64,000 nt of DNA from Streptomyces sp. NBC_00708 (GCA_036226585.1 CP108997.1:7006001-7070000), one strand, 5' to 3'. Shown: positions 34,234 through 43,819, numbered from the stretch's first letter. Program-made: numbers and translations. Notes: generated by a model from the letters alone, not told the origin.

Positions 34234-35277
34234 ATGCCCCAGGCCACCCTTGCCGTCGCGGAACGAACGCGCGACGGAGCCGGAAAACCAGGAAGCGACT
34301 TCACGCCCCTGCTGCGCGCGGTCAAGGCGCGAGGACTCCTCGAACGGCGCACCGGCTGGTACGCCGCGGGCATCACCGTCAACCTGCTCGCCCTGGCGGC
34401 CGTGGTCACCGGCATCGTCCTCCTGGGCAACACCTGGTGGGTCCTGGCGCTCGCCCTGCCCCTGGCCCTCGTCTGGGCCCGCACCGCGTTCGTCGGCCAC
34501 GACGCCGGGCACGCCCAGATATCCGGCAACCGCCGGGCGAGCCGCGCCATCGGCCTGGTCCACGCCAACCTGCTGCTCGGCATGAACGAGGCCTGGTGGA
34601 ACGACAAGCACGTACGCCACCACGCCAACCCGAACCATGTCGACAAGGACCCCGACGTCGGCGTGGGCGCCCTCGTCTGGACCCAGAAGCAGGCCGCGCA
34701 GCGCGAGGGCTTCGCACGCTGGCTCACCCGCAACCAGGCCCGGCTGTTCTTCCCGATGCTGCTCCTCGAAGGCATCGCCCTCAAGATCTCCGGATTCCAG
34801 TACCTCAAGCAGCAGCCCGCACGTGAGCGCGCCCTCTCCGCCTTCCTGCTCACCGCTCACCTCGGCCTCTACGCCGCCCTGCTGTTCACCGTCATGTCCC
34901 CGGGCAAGGCGGTCGTCTTCGCCCTGGTGCACCACGCCCTCTTCGGCCTCCACCTCGGCATGGCCTTCGCACCGAACCACAAGGGCATGGAGATGCCCGA
35001 CCCCGACGGGGACCGCTGGGACCACCTGCGGCGCCAGGTCCTCACCTCGCGCAACGTACGAGGTGCGGCCCTCACCGACTGGTTCCTCGGCGGCCTCAAC
35101 TACCAGATCGAACACCACCTCTTCCCGAGCATGCCCCGCCCGCATCTGCGCCTGGCCCAGCCTCTGGTCAGGGCCCACTGCGAAGCGCTGGGCATGCCGT
35201 ACGCGGAGACCGGACTCGTCGAGTCCTACCGACAGGCGCTCGCCCATATGCACGAGGTCGGTGCGCCGCTGCGGTGA
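34234..35277 (+). CDS. Membrane fatty-acid desaturase
   Basis: A 347-residue membrane desaturase with the three histidine boxes of the acyl-CoA/lipid family: HDAGH (residues 89-93), HVRHHANPNH (126-135) and QIEHHLFPSMPR near residue 290. Hydrophobic helices pair around residues 45-85 and 200-235. The C-terminal Q-x-x-HH box is typical of front-end or delta-6-like linoleoyl-CoA desaturases, which introduce double bonds using a di-iron centre. It is a single-gene unit with a 244-base leader and probably adjusts membrane fluidity. The electron donor is not encoded nearby. Confidence 0.93.
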   Translation: MPQATLAVAERTRDGAGKPGSDFTPLLRAVKARGLLERRTGWYAAGITVNLLALAAVVTGIVLLGNTWWVLALALPLALVWARTAFVGHDAGHAQISGNRRASRAIGLVHANLLLGMNEAWWNDKHVRHHANPNHVDKDPDVGVGALVWTQKQAAQREGFARWLTRNQARLFFPMLLLEGIALKISGFQYLKQQPARERALSAFLLTAHLGLYAALLFTVMSPGKAVVFALVHHALFGLHLGMAFAPNHKGMEMPDPDGDRWDHLRRQVLTSRNVRGAALTDWFLGGLNYQIEHHLFPSMPRPHLRLAQPLVRAHCEALGMPYAETGLVESYRQALAHMHEVGAPLR

Positions 35278-35379
35278 CCGGCCGCGCCGCACACGAGGAA
35301 GCGGGAACCAGGAACCGATGAGGACGCGCAGACGTTCTCTCCATCAGAGGCGGCCACGGGCCGCGAAGGAGGCATGGCG

Positions 35380-35562
35380 ATGTCGAACAGCGCGAAGGTA
35401 GCCATCGGGGGAGTCGTCGTCGCAGTCGTCCTGATGCCGTTCATCGGGTTCTGGCTGTCCCTGCTGGTGCTCGTCGGAGTACCCACGCTCGCGTATCTCG
35501 CCCTGGACCCGGCCCAGCGCCGGCGGCTCCGTAGGATCACGCGCAAGGAGATCGGCCGCTGA
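35380..35562 (+). CDS. Small membrane protein (60 aa)
   Basis: A 60-residue protein with one long or two short hydrophobic helices (about residues 7-43) and a strongly basic tail (RRRLRRITRKEIGR) predicted cytoplasmic. No family recognised. AAGGAGG at 35366-35372 sits 7 bases before ATG 35380, better than the 1-base distance to the in-frame ATG at 35374. It is 29 bases upstream of the MOSC gene on the same strand and probably co-transcribed with it. Confidence 0.65.
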   Translation: MSNSAKVAIGGVVVAVVLMPFIGFWLSLLVLVGVPTLAYLALDPAQRRRLRRITRKEIGR

Positions 35563-35591
35563 GGGCCGGCCGCTGAGAGGGGAGTCCCGCC

Positions 35592-36134
35592 GTGGGTGGC
35601 ACCGTGTCCGCCGTCAGCAGGAACGAGACCTACACCTTCACCAAGCCGAACCGGGACAGCGTGACGCTGCTGGCCGGCCTCGGCGTGGAGGGCGACGTGC
35701 ACGCCGGTGTGACGGTCAAGCACCGCTCCAGGGTGGCCCAGGACCCCACGCAGCCGAATCTGCGCCAGGTCCACCTGATCCACGAGGAGCTGTTCGACGA
35801 GGTCCGCGCGGCGGGCTTCGAGGTGGCGCCCGGCGAGCTCGGGGAGAACATCACGACGCGTGGCATCGATCTGCCCGCCCTGCCCGTCGGCACCCGGCTG
35901 CATCTCGGTGCCGAGGCGGTCGTCGAGGTCACCGGGCTGCGCAACCCGTGCCTGCAGATCGACACCTTCCAGGGCGGTCTTCTCAAGCAGGTCGTCGGCC
36001 GGGACGAGGCGGGCAACATCGTGCGCAAGGCCGGAATCATGAGTGTCGTCGTCGTGGGCGGCACGGTGGGCCCCGGCGACCCGGTCAGGGCCGAACTCCC
36101 CGCCGGACCCCACCGTCCGCTCGAACGCGTCTGA
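35592..36134 (+). CDS. MOSC-domain protein
   Basis: A 180-residue single-domain MOSC protein (molybdenum cofactor sulfurase C-terminal type). LAGLGVEGDVHAG is near the N terminus, GELGENITTRGID in the middle, and TGLRNPCLQID carries Cys120, the likely sulfur carrier. Stand-alone MOSC proteins such as YiiM bind molybdenum cofactor and act in reduction of N-hydroxylated compounds or sulfur transfer. The start is GTG 35592. It follows the small membrane protein after 29 bases and is convergent with the next gene, with only 12 bases between. Confidence 0.9.
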   Translation: MGGTVSAVSRNETYTFTKPNRDSVTLLAGLGVEGDVHAGVTVKHRSRVAQDPTQPNLRQVHLIHEELFDEVRAAGFEVAPGELGENITTRGIDLPALPVGTRLHLGAEAVVEVTGLRNPCLQIDTFQGGLLKQVVGRDEAGNIVRKAGIMSVVVVGGTVGPGDPVRAELPAGPHRPLERV

Positions 36135-36146
36135 AGCCGCCGGCGG

Positions 36147-37190
36147 TCAGGACGGCCGTACGGCCATCGCCTCCAGCGACATGAGGAGCCCCGGCAGTTT
36201 CGGTCCGCGCCCGACCGGCAGGATCTCGCCCGGAGCCTCGTCCAGGAGCAGGAAGGCGATGTCGTCGGTCCTGGCCACCAGCGACCAGCCGGGCCCGTCG
36301 GCCCGGATCATCCGGGCGTCCCCGGGCGCGAAGGAGGACCGGACACGGCCGGGCGGCGGCGGATCGTCCAGGTAGCCGCGGGCTTCGGCCAGAGCCCGCC
36401 GGATGCCGGGGTGCCCACCGGAAGATCCGTCGGCTGCCGGTTCCCGCGGAGCGCCGTCGGGGGTGCGATCGGCGTCGGCCGCGTCGGTGGCGGCTGAGTC
36501 GGAGCCCTCGCCGTCGTCATCGTTCACGGCGGCCGGCGCGCTCTCGTCGCCGGCTTCCGCGCCCGCGGCGCCGGATGCCCCGTTGCCGTCGCCCTCCGCG
36601 TCGCCCCCGGTCTCCGTCGCCGCGGCCGTCCCGGCCGGCCCGCTCGCCGGTGCGGAATCCTGCTCGTCGTCCATCTGGCCGCGCCAGTCGGCCCACTGCG
36701 AGGCGATGGCGTCCGCTCCCAGACGGCGCTGGGCCGGCCCCCACGCCTCGGTGTCCGGCGGCGACAGCGGAACCACCGCCTCCGCGCCGTCCGTCTCCGG
36801 ATCGTGCACGGGGTCGTGCGGCGCGGGCACCCCCGGAGCGGCGACGGCGACGGCGAGGGGCCAGCCGGGCAGCGCGCAGACCACCGAGCGGTCGTCCGGC
36901 GACAGGTCGTACTCCATGCCGCAGTCCCAGGACGCGATGGCCACCGCGACCAGGGACACGTCATCGACGACGACGGTCCAGCGGGAGCCGTCGCCGTCCT
37001 GGCCCAGGACCAGCCCGTACCCCTCCGCGTACGGCTCCAGCCGCAGTGCCGCGCACGCCGCCGGATAGTCGTCACCGAGCACGCTGGGGAACTGCGCGGG
37101 GGTCAGCAGGACCGCGGTCAGCACATACAGTGCGTCGTCGTCGGCGACTGTGTCGTCCGTCCCGGCCACTGCACCCTCCTCGTCCGTCAT
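36147..37190 (-). CDS. Protein of unknown function with acidic low-complexity middle
   Basis: A 347-residue cytoplasmic protein in three parts. The N-terminal globular domain (about 1-130, ALYVLTAVLLTPAQFPSVLG) has Trp/Cys features. A long acidic, Gly/Ala/Ser-rich disordered segment (about 150-265) is followed by a C-terminal domain (about 265-347) beginning HPGIRRALAEARGYLDDPP. No motif of known function is visible. The start is ATG 37190. It is convergent with the MOSC gene, and the short gap contains no strong terminator. Confidence 0.7.
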   Translation of the reverse strand: MTDEEGAVAGTDDTVADDDALYVLTAVLLTPAQFPSVLGDDYPAACAALRLEPYAEGYGLVLGQDGDGSRWTVVVDDVSLVAVAIASWDCGMEYDLSPDDRSVVCALPGWPLAVAVAAPGVPAPHDPVHDPETDGAEAVVPLSPPDTEAWGPAQRRLGADAIASQWADWRGQMDDEQDSAPASGPAGTAAATETGGDAEGDGNGASGAAGAEAGDESAPAAVNDDDGEGSDSAATDAADADRTPDGAPREPAADGSSGGHPGIRRALAEARGYLDDPPPPGRVRSSFAPGDARMIRADGPGWSLVARTDDIAFLLLDEAPGEILPVGRGPKLPGLLMSLEAMAVRPS

Positions 37191-37286
37191 GGATTCCGTC
37201 GGCGCACCCTAACCAGTGGGTAACCCCGTCGTCGAGGCCCTGACAAGGCAGGACTGCCCGCCCGGGACGGTTCCCGCGCGCGTCCC

Positions 37287-37592
37287 TCAGCCGTCGGACA
37301 GCCCGAGCAGCTCCCGCGCCACCGTCTGCGGGGACTCTCCCCGCTCCCTGGCCAGTGCGATCACCGCCCGGCAGGCCAGCTCACCGACACCGAAGGACAG
37401 CTGCTCGGGCGACACCCACCCGCTCGCCTCGTCCATCCGTTCCTCGTCGTCCTCGGCCGACGCCGCGACGAAGACGGCAGCCGCTTCGAAGAGGTTGTGC
37501 TGCCGGCGCACGGCGACCGGTGGCACCTCCGTACGACCGTTCCTACGGCCCGGGGCCACGGCTCTGCGCAGGGCGCCGAATATCTCGGTCAT
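37287..37592 (-). CDS. Protein of unknown function (101 aa)
   Basis: A 101-residue acidic protein. The N terminus (TEIFGALRRAVAPGRRNGR) is basic; the rest is helical (NLFEAAAVFVAASAEDDEE, then ELACRAVIALARERGE) and ends LLGLSDG. No domain is recognised. ATG 37592 is preceded by a GAAGG-type ribosome site, and the upstream in-frame ATG at 37688 gives a poor N terminus. It is divergent from the MpaB-family gene 109 bases away. Confidence 0.65.
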   Translation of the reverse strand: MTEIFGALRRAVAPGRRNGRTEVPPVAVRRQHNLFEAAAVFVAASAEDDEERMDEASGWVSPEQLSFGVGELACRAVIALARERGESPQTVARELLGLSDG

Positions 37593-37701
37593 GGGGGAAC
37601 CGCCTTCCGTCAACACGTCGACGCGCGTGCGTCGCGTGTACTCACCGTCCTGCCCCCGGACGTACGCTGGGACACTCGACCTGGACAAGGGAGACAGTGC
37701 G

Positions 37702-38604
37702 GTGAAGCGATACGACCGGCTGAAGGAGATCCAACGCCTCGATCCGGAGCGGGACTTCCTGGAAATCTACCGGATCACCGTGACGTACGAGTTCCCGTGG
37801 GACATCACCCGCGCCCTCGAACTCGCCCTGTACCGCACCTATGCCGTACCGAGCATCGGCAGACTGCTTGCCGAGACAGCCGAGCTGACGGACCGTTCGC
37901 AGAAGCGGTACGACGACACCGCGCTGCTCCTGGACACCGTCGTCGAGCACGGCTTCGACAGCGATCCGGGGCGCACGGCCCTGCGCCGGATCAACCGGAT
38001 GCACGCCGCCTACGACATCAGCAACGACGACATGCGCTACGTCCTGTGCACCTTCGTCGTCACCCCGAAGCGGTGGCTCGACGCCTACGGCTGGCGACGG
38101 CTCTGCGACCACGAACTGCGGGCGTTCGCCGCGTACTACAGGACGCTCGGCGCGCGCATGGGCATCAAGGACCTGCCGCAGACGTACGAGGACTTCGAGC
38201 GCACCCTCGACACCTACGAGGACACGCACTTCGGCTGGGACGCGGGCGCGCGTGCGGTCTCGGACGCCACGCTGGAACTGATGGCCTCCTGGTACCCCCG
38301 GGCCCTCGCACCGCTCGTGCGCGGCGCGAGCCTCTCACTCCTGGACGACTCGCTGCTGCGCGCCTTCCGTTACGAGCGCCCGGCGCCGGTGGCCCGGAAC
38401 ATCACCCGGGGCGCGCTGCGGCTGCGCGCCCGCGCCGTACGCCTCCTGCCGCCGCGCACCACGCCGCACTACGCACGGCAGAACCCGGAGATCAAGGGGT
38501 ACCCGGGCGGCTACGAGGTGGCCGCGCTCGGCACGTACCCCACCCCCGGCGTCCGAGGCTGCCCGGTCCGCGATCTCGCCGGCTCGGAGACCCCGGCGGA
38601 GTGA
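37702..38604 (+). CDS. Oxygenase MpaB-family (DUF2236) protein
   Basis: A 300-residue protein with the DUF2236/MpaB pattern: an Arg-rich N terminus (KRYDRLKEIQRLDPERDFLE), the conserved RINRMHAAYDISNDDMRYVLCTF region with His, and YGWRRLCDHE. A C-terminal hydrophobic or basic segment follows. MpaB and latex-clearing-protein relatives are heme-containing oxygenases, though many members are uncharacterised. GTG 37702 is eight bases after GGGAG; longer in-frame starts lie upstream of the promoter region. A strong hairpin terminates it before the convergent MarR gene. Confidence 0.82.
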   Translation: MKRYDRLKEIQRLDPERDFLEIYRITVTYEFPWDITRALELALYRTYAVPSIGRLLAETAELTDRSQKRYDDTALLLDTVVEHGFDSDPGRTALRRINRMHAAYDISNDDMRYVLCTFVVTPKRWLDAYGWRRLCDHELRAFAAYYRTLGARMGIKDLPQTYEDFERTLDTYEDTHFGWDAGARAVSDATLELMASWYPRALAPLVRGASLSLLDDSLLRAFRYERPAPVARNITRGALRLRARAVRLLPPRTTPHYARQNPEIKGYPGGYEVAALGTYPTPGVRGCPVRDLAGSETPAE

Positions 38605-38610
38605 GCGGTA

Positions 38611-38651
38611 GCCGCGCGGAGCCCCGCGCTACGGCCGGGGCTCCGCGCGGC
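38611..38651. terminator. Bidirectional terminator overlapping the MarR 3' end
   Basis: A perfect 15-bp stem (38611-38625 with 38637-38651); the 11-base loop holds the stop codon of the MarR gene. Confidence 0.85.
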
Positions 38652-39138
38652 GCAGCTGCCCCAGCTCCTCGTTCATCGCCCGCAGGAACCGGATCACGAC
38701 GAGGAGTTCGTCCTCGTCGAACTGCCGGCGTGCCGCCTCCGTGCCCGCCGCCAGCGGCTTGAAGAAGTCCCGCGCCACGTGTTTCGCCGCCGCCGCGTAG
38801 TGAAGATGCACCACCCGCCGGTCGCCCCCGTCCCGCACCCGGCGGATGTGCCCCGCGCGTTCCAGCCGGTCCAGACACGCGGTCACCGCCCCCGAGGTGA
38901 GATCCAGCTGCTCGCGCAGCCGCCCCGGCGTCATGGCGCGCCCCTCCCCGCTCCGGTCCGCGTCGAGGATGGCGACGAGGGCCTGCACATCCGTCGGATG
39001 CAGCCCCTGGCTCTGTGCGAACTCGTGCGTGATGCGGTTGAACTCGCTGTTCATACGGCGCAGCAGCACGGCGAACGACTGGAGGCCCGTGGGCCCGCCG
39101 TCCGTGCCTCTGTCCGGGCCTTCGTCTGCGGTGCGCAT
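38629..39138 (-). CDS. MarR-family regulator
   Basis: A 169-residue MarR winged-helix protein. The recognition region reads MTPGRLREQLDLTSGAVTACLDRLERAGHIRR, followed by the wing DGGDRRVVHLHY, and the C-terminal helices carry the dimer interface. ATG 39138 is preferred to the upstream start at 39165, which would lie inside the operator. It is divergent from an MMPL exporter, and the perfect 7-bp-arm palindrome at 39156-39170 lies between them. It most likely represses both genes until a toxic ligand binds. Confidence 0.92.
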   Translation of the reverse strand: MRTADEGPDRGTDGGPTGLQSFAVLLRRMNSEFNRITHEFAQSQGLHPTDVQALVAILDADRSGEGRAMTPGRLREQLDLTSGAVTACLDRLERAGHIRRVRDGGDRRVVHLHYAAAAKHVARDFFKPLAAGTEAARRQFDEDELLVVIRFLRAMNEELGQLRRAEPRP

Positions 39139-39155
39139 GCCCCTACAGTAATATC

Positions 39156-39170
39156 TCTCAATCATTGAGA
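39156..39170. promoter_or_regulatory. MarR-type operator
   Basis: TCTCAAT-C-ATTGAGA, a 15-bp palindrome with perfect 7-bp arms, lies in the 91-base region between the divergent MarR and MMPL genes and over the probable promoters of both. MarR dimers bind sites of exactly this size. Confidence 0.7.
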
Positions 39171-39229
39171 TAATGAATGACCGAGAGAATTCGGGCCATG
39201 TGTGTCATGTGTCGACCCCTGAGGAAGCA

Positions 39230-41341
39230 ATGAAGCCCCCACCGAGGCACCGCGTCGTCCGATGGCTGGTGCCTGTAGCGCTCCTGGTCGTCTGGCTCGG
39301 TATCGGAGGGGCCCTCGGTCCCTTCGCCGGGAAGCTCGGCGAGGTGGCGACCAACGACCGGGCGGCATTCCTGCCGCGCAGCGCCGAGTCGACCCGGGTC
39401 GCGGACGAACAGAAGGCCTTCCAGCGGTCCGGGACCGTGCCGGCGATCGTCGTATGGACGGGCGGCACGGACGGGCTCCCGGGTGATGCCCGGACGTCGG
39501 CGACCAAGGCACTCGCCTCCCTGTCCGGAAAGCCCGGCGTGGTCGGCACGCCCACGCCCGCGCTGCCGTCCGAGGACGGCGAGGCCCTGTCGGGCGTCGT
39601 GCAGCTGCGCTCCGACCTGGGCGACGCACTGCCGGACACGCTCGACCGGGTGCGTGACGCGGCCCGGTCGGTGACGGGCACGACCGCCGAGATCGCCGGA
39701 CCCGCCGCCACCCAGGCCGACCTCAAGGACGCGTTCGCCGGAATCGACGGGCTCCTGCTGGGGGTGGCGCTGGCCGCCGTGCTCGTGATCCTGCTGCTGG
39801 TCTACCGCAGTGTGCTGCTCCCCTTCCTGATCATCATCAGCGCCGTCTTCGCGCTCGCCCTCGCCTGTGCGATCGTCTACGTCCTCGCGGACCACGACGT
39901 CGTCCTCGTGGACGGCCAGGTCCAGGGCATCCTGTCGATCCTGGTGATCGGGGCAGCCACCGACTACGCGCTCCTGCTCACCGCGCGTTTCCGGGAGGAG
40001 CTGGCAGGGCACGGCGACCGGACGACCGCCGCTCTCGCCGCGCTCCGCCGCTCCTTCGGCGCGATCGCCGCGAGCGCCGCCACGGTGGCCCTCGGGCTGC
40101 TCGCACTGCTGCTCAGCGACTTGACGAACAACCGCGCCCTGGGACCGGTCGGTGCCATCGGCATCGTCTGCGCGGTGCTGAGCACGATGACGTTCCTGCC
40201 CGCCGTGCTGGTGCTCTGCGGCCGCGCCGCGTACTGGCCGGCCACGCCGCGCCCCGTCGACGAGGCGACCGGCGGGCACGGTATCTGGCGCCGGATCGCC
40301 GCGCGCGTCGACGGGTCCCCGCGCAAGGTGTGGATGTCCTGCACGGTGGTCCTGGTGGCCTGCGCCGCGTTCGCGCCCACCCTGAAGTCGCAGGGCGTCC
40401 CGCTGGACGAGATCTTCGTGAACGACGCCCCGTCCGTCTCCGCGCAGGCCACGCTCGGCAAGCACTTCCCGGGCGGCTCGGGCAACCCGGCCGTCGTCGT
40501 CGCCTCGGCCGGCCGGGCCGACGAGGTGACCGCCGCCGCCGAGGCGACCCCCGGTGTGGCGTCGGCCGCGCCCGTCACGGCGTCCGGCCGGCCCGGCGGG
40601 GGGAAGCCGCTCGTCGTGGACGGCCGGGTGCGCGTCGACGTCACCCTGAAGGACGCGGCGGACAGCGACGCGGCCACCGAGACCGTCAAGCGCCTGCGTA
40701 CCGCGGTCCACGCCGTGCCCGGCGCGGACGCACTCGTCGGCGGCTACACGGCGCAGCAGTACGACACCCAGCGCACCGCCGAGCGCGACCGGTCGATCAT
40801 CGTCCCGGTGGTGCTCGTCATCATCCTGCTGATCCTCATGGGCCTGCTGAGGTCCGTCCTGGTGCCGGTGCTGCTGGTGGCCACCGTCGGCCTCAACTTC
40901 CTCGCGACCCTCGGGGTCTCGGAGCTGGTCTTCGAGCACGCCTTCGGTTTCAGCGGCACGGATGCCTCGGTGCCCCTGTACGGATTCGTCTTCCTGGTGG
41001 CCCTGGGCGTCGACTACAACATCTTCCTGATGTCGCGGGTCCGCGAGGAGGCACTGGAACACGGGGCGCGCCAGGGCATGCTGAGGGGCCTGGTCAGCAC
41101 CGGCGGGGTCATCACATCGGCGGGCGTGGTGCTGGCCGCCACCTTTGCCGCGCTGATCGTCATTCCGCTCGCGTTCCTCGCGCAGATCGCGTTCATCGTG
41201 GCCTTCGGCGTCCTGCTGGACACGCTGGTGGTGCGGTCGCTGCTGGCCCCGGCGCTGGTCGTGGACATCGGGCCCAGGGCCTGGTGGCCGAGCGCCATCA
41301 GCCGCACCTCACGGGAAACGGAGCCGTCGGCCTCCGCCTGA
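39230..41341 (+). CDS. MMPL-family (RND-type) exporter
   Basis: A 703-residue membrane protein with the MMPL layout: one N-terminal helix, a large extracytoplasmic loop, six helices (about 185-350), a second loop, and six more helices. The hallmark GAATDYALLLTARFREEL after helix 4 and LGVDYNIFLMSRVREEA at the matching second-half site carry the proton-relay Asp/Tyr pairs. MMPL proteins export lipids or drugs by proton antiport. ATG 39230 is preceded by GAGGAAG; the ATG at 39173 is only 3 bases past the operator. The divergent MarR protein probably controls it. Confidence 0.92.
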   Translation: MKPPPRHRVVRWLVPVALLVVWLGIGGALGPFAGKLGEVATNDRAAFLPRSAESTRVADEQKAFQRSGTVPAIVVWTGGTDGLPGDARTSATKALASLSGKPGVVGTPTPALPSEDGEALSGVVQLRSDLGDALPDTLDRVRDAARSVTGTTAEIAGPAATQADLKDAFAGIDGLLLGVALAAVLVILLLVYRSVLLPFLIIISAVFALALACAIVYVLADHDVVLVDGQVQGILSILVIGAATDYALLLTARFREELAGHGDRTTAALAALRRSFGAIAASAATVALGLLALLLSDLTNNRALGPVGAIGIVCAVLSTMTFLPAVLVLCGRAAYWPATPRPVDEATGGHGIWRRIAARVDGSPRKVWMSCTVVLVACAAFAPTLKSQGVPLDEIFVNDAPSVSAQATLGKHFPGGSGNPAVVVASAGRADEVTAAAEATPGVASAAPVTASGRPGGGKPLVVDGRVRVDVTLKDAADSDAATETVKRLRTAVHAVPGADALVGGYTAQQYDTQRTAERDRSIIVPVVLVIILLILMGLLRSVLVPVLLVATVGLNFLATLGVSELVFEHAFGFSGTDASVPLYGFVFLVALGVDYNIFLMSRVREEALEHGARQGMLRGLVSTGGVITSAGVVLAATFAALIVIPLAFLAQIAFIVAFGVLLDTLVVRSLLAPALVVDIGPRAWWPSAISRTSRETEPSASA

Positions 41342-41359
41342 CGGCCGTGGAAACGGAGT

Positions 41360-41392
41360 CGGCCCGGCCACCGCGGAGACGGGGCCGGGCCG
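41360..41392. terminator. Bidirectional terminator
   Basis: A 10-bp stem (41360-41369 with 41383-41392) lies between the convergent MMPL and TerD genes. Confidence 0.75.
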
Positions 41393-41399
41393 GTCGTTC

Positions 41400-41975
41400 T
41401 CAGACGTTGACGCCGTAGTCCTTCGCGATACCCGCCAGGCCGGAGGCGTACCCCTGGCCGACCGCGCGGAACTTCCACTCGCCACCGTGCCGGTACAGCT
41501 CTCCGAACACCATCGCGGTCTCCGTCGACGCGTCCTCGCTGAGATCGTACCGGGCGAGCTCCACACCGTTGGCCTGGTTCACGACACGGATGAACGCGTT
41601 GCGCACCTGGCCGAAACTCTGCCCCCGGCTCTGCGCGTCATGGATGGAGACCGGGAAGACTATCTTCGCGACCTCGACGGGGACCGCCGACAGATTCACA
41701 TTGATGGACTCGTCGTCGCCCTCGCCCTCACCCGTCAGGTTGTCCCCGGTGTGCTGGACGGAGCCGTCCGGGCTGTTGAGGTTGTTGTAGAAGACGAAAT
41801 GCAGATCGGAGACGACCTTGCCGTGCTCCCCGCACAGCAGCGCACTGGCGTCGAGGTCGTGGTCGGCACCCGTCGTCGTCCGCACGTCCCAGCCCAGGCC
41901 GACCGTCACCGCGGTCAGGCCGGGCGCCTCCTTCGACAAGGAGACGTTGCCGCCCTTGGCCAGGGTCACACCCAT
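41400..41975 (-). CDS. TerD-family calcium-binding stress protein
   Basis: A 191-residue TerD-fold protein. [19 protein letters not shown] opens it, GLGWDV and the DLDASALL motif follow, and [17 protein letters not shown] plus the acidic GEGEGDDE loop bind Ca2+. Streptomyces has many TerD paralogues linked to calcium, stress and differentiation; tellurite resistance is only the historical name. GGAGGAAG precedes ATG 41975 at six bases, and the longer frame upstream is non-coding. It stands alone, divergent from the LCP gene across 374 bases. Confidence 0.92.
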   Translation of the reverse strand: MGVTLAKGGNVSLSKEAPGLTAVTVGLGWDVRTTTGADHDLDASALLCGEHGKVVSDLHFVFYNNLNSPDGSVQHTGDNLTGEGEGDDESINVNLSAVPVEVAKIVFPVSIHDAQSRGQSFGQVRNAFIRVVNQANGVELARYDLSEDASTETAMVFGELYRHGGEWKFRAVGQGYASGLAGIAKDYGVNV

Positions 41976-42349
41976 GAACTTCCTCCAATGATCCAGTGGT
42001 TCACCGACCGGTGCTCGCGCGTTCCCGGCGGGCGATGGTCCGGCCGTCGCCCGGAACGAACGGCGGCTGTGCCTCACTCTTCCGGAATCGCGAGGATTTG
42101 CCCAGGGCGTGAGCGGTCTCCGGCCGGATTGCCCGGCCAACACTCGGGGAAGACACCCGTCCTTCGTCCTGAGCCGGTCTCTTCCGGTCAATGTTTCCCG
42201 TGGTCCTGTGGGGACAGGGGATCGGATCGACGATGGTGAAGTGCGGTGGCGCAGCGAACCACCGCACGTCACGACCAGAGAACCGCACGACCGTTCGGGG
42301 GCGGCCGGGAGGCCGCGCCCGCACGGCAGCCGTACGAACGGGGTGGCCC
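41976..42349. other. 374-base intergenic region between TerD and LCP genes
   Basis: No plausible gene is present on either strand: open frames here lack codon bias and ribosome sites. It holds the TerD ribosome site (GGAGGAAG, minus strand) and a perfect 9-bp inverted repeat GTGCGGTGG/CCACCGCAC (42241-42249 and 42259-42267). That repeat is 83 bases before the LCP start and may be part of its leader. Promoters for both genes must lie here, but I cannot place them. Confidence 0.5.
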
Positions 42350-43819
42350 ATGGCACGCAGGAACAGAGGGACAGGGACGGGTGGGAGGGGAAGCCGCCTG
42401 CGGCGGACGGCGGTGTCCGCACTGTCCTTCCTCGTCCTGCTGGTCGCCGGGGTCGGCTGGGGCTACCTGAAACTGACCGGCAGCATTGACACGTTCAGCT
42501 CCGACGGCGTCTCCGGTGACCGGCCGCCGGGCTCGTCCGGCGGGCAGAACGTCCTCGTCATCGGCTCGGACACGCGCTCGGGGAACAACAAGGGGCTCGG
42601 TGGCGGAACGGGGGCGGTCGGCCGCTCGGACACCGTGCTGCTTCTTCACGTCTACGCCGACCGTAAACACGCCGTCGCCGTTTCGGTGCCCCGGGACGCG
42701 ATGGTCGACATCCCCGCCTGCCGGAAGCCCGACGGCAGTTGGACCGCACCACGGCACCACAGCCAGTTCAACGGGGCGTTCTCGGTGGGGGAGACGACCG
42801 AGGGCAACCCGGCCTGTACCCAGAACACCGTCGAGCATCTGACCGGGCTGCGCGTCGACCACACGGTCGTCATCGACTTCGCCGGCTTCTCCGCCCTGAC
42901 CTCGGCCGTCGGCGGAGTCCCGGTCTGTGTCCCGCAGGACGTGTACCAGCGCGATCTGAACCCGAAGCGCACGACCCGGGGCTCCCTCGTCCTCGCCAAG
43001 GGCCCGCACAACGTCTCGGGACAACGCGCGCTCGACTACGTACGGCTGCGCCACGGCATCGGCGACGGCTCCGACATGGGGCGGATCAAGAGGCAGCAGG
43101 CCTTCGTCGCCGCCCTGGTGAAGAAGATCAAGTCCCGCGGCATGAACCCCACCACCCTGCTGCCGCTGGCCAATGCCGCGACCGACGCGATGACGGTGGA
43201 CCCGGGACTCGGATCGGCCGACAAGCTGCTCTCCTTCGGGCTGTCGATGAAGAACATCGATCTGCACAACACCAAGTTCGTGACCGTCCCCTGGCGCTAC
43301 GAGGGCGAACGCGTCGCCGTCGTGGAACCCGACGCCGACGCGCTGTGGGCGGCACTGAAGGCCGACCGGCCCCTCGACGCCGAGGCGAAGGACGCTGGGG
43401 CACCCAAGGCTTCCAAGTCCCCCGTCTCGGGTACGGGCATCGAGGTCGCCGTCTACAACGGCACCACCGTGACCGGACTCGCGGCCAGGGCCGCCGAGCT
43501 CCTGCGCGCACACGACTTCACCGTCACCGGCACGGCCACCGCGCAGGACCAGAGCCGCTCCGGAACGGTCGTCGCGTACGGCCCTGGCCTGCGTGAGGAG
43601 GCCCGTACGACCGCGGAGCTCTTCCCGGGCGCACGCATCACCGAGTCCACCGGCGCGGGAACGGGAATCCAGGTCACCGTCGGTCAGGACTACGCCGACG
43701 AGCCGTCGGCCGCACCGGACACCGCCTCCGCCACACCGGCGGCAGGTGTACCGGCCGGCATCGCCGAAGGAGCCCGCTCGGCCGACGACGACCCCTGCGA
43801 GAACCTCTCCTACGGCTGA
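42350..43819 (+). CDS. LytR-CpsA-Psr (LCP) family protein with LytR_C domain
   Basis: A 489-residue membrane-anchored enzyme. A short basic cytoplasmic tail and one transmembrane helix (about residues 25-45) precede the LCP catalytic domain (about 75-320: [20 protein letters not shown], and [19 protein letters not shown] with conserved Arg residues). A C-terminal LytR_C domain (about 365-460) begins [18 protein letters not shown] enzymes attach teichoic acid-like or arabinogalactan-like polymers from undecaprenyl carriers to peptidoglycan. ATG 42350 (MARRNRG) is chosen; the open frame extends upstream without support. Confidence 0.93.
   Translation: MARRNRGTGTGGRGSRLRRTAVSALSFLVLLVAGVGWGYLKLTGSIDTFSSDGVSGDRPPGSSGGQNVLVIGSDTRSGNNKGLGGGTGAVGRSDTVLLLHVYADRKHAVAVSVPRDAMVDIPACRKPDGSWTAPRHHSQFNGAFSVGETTEGNPACTQNTVEHLTGLRVDHTVVIDFAGFSALTSAVGGVPVCVPQDVYQRDLNPKRTTRGSLVLAKGPHNVSGQRALDYVRLRHGIGDGSDMGRIKRQQAFVAALVKKIKSRGMNPTTLLPLANAATDAMTVDPGLGSADKLLSFGLSMKNIDLHNTKFVTVPWRYEGERVAVVEPDADALWAALKADRPLDAEAKDAGAPKASKSPVSGTGIEVAVYNGTTVTGLAARAAELLRAHDFTVTGTATAQDQSRSGTVVAYGPGLREEARTTAELFPGARITESTGAGTGIQVTVGQDYADEPSAAPDTASATPAAGVPAGIAEGARSADDDPCENLSYG

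Noticed and set aside
31104..34853. SNF2 helicase starting at 34853
   Set aside because: The extension crosses the desaturase gene in antisense and has no domain; the family sequence begins near 33989.
41976..42349. Hidden small gene between TerD and LCP
   Set aside because: No open frame with ribosome site and codon bias; the region is promoter and leader sequence.
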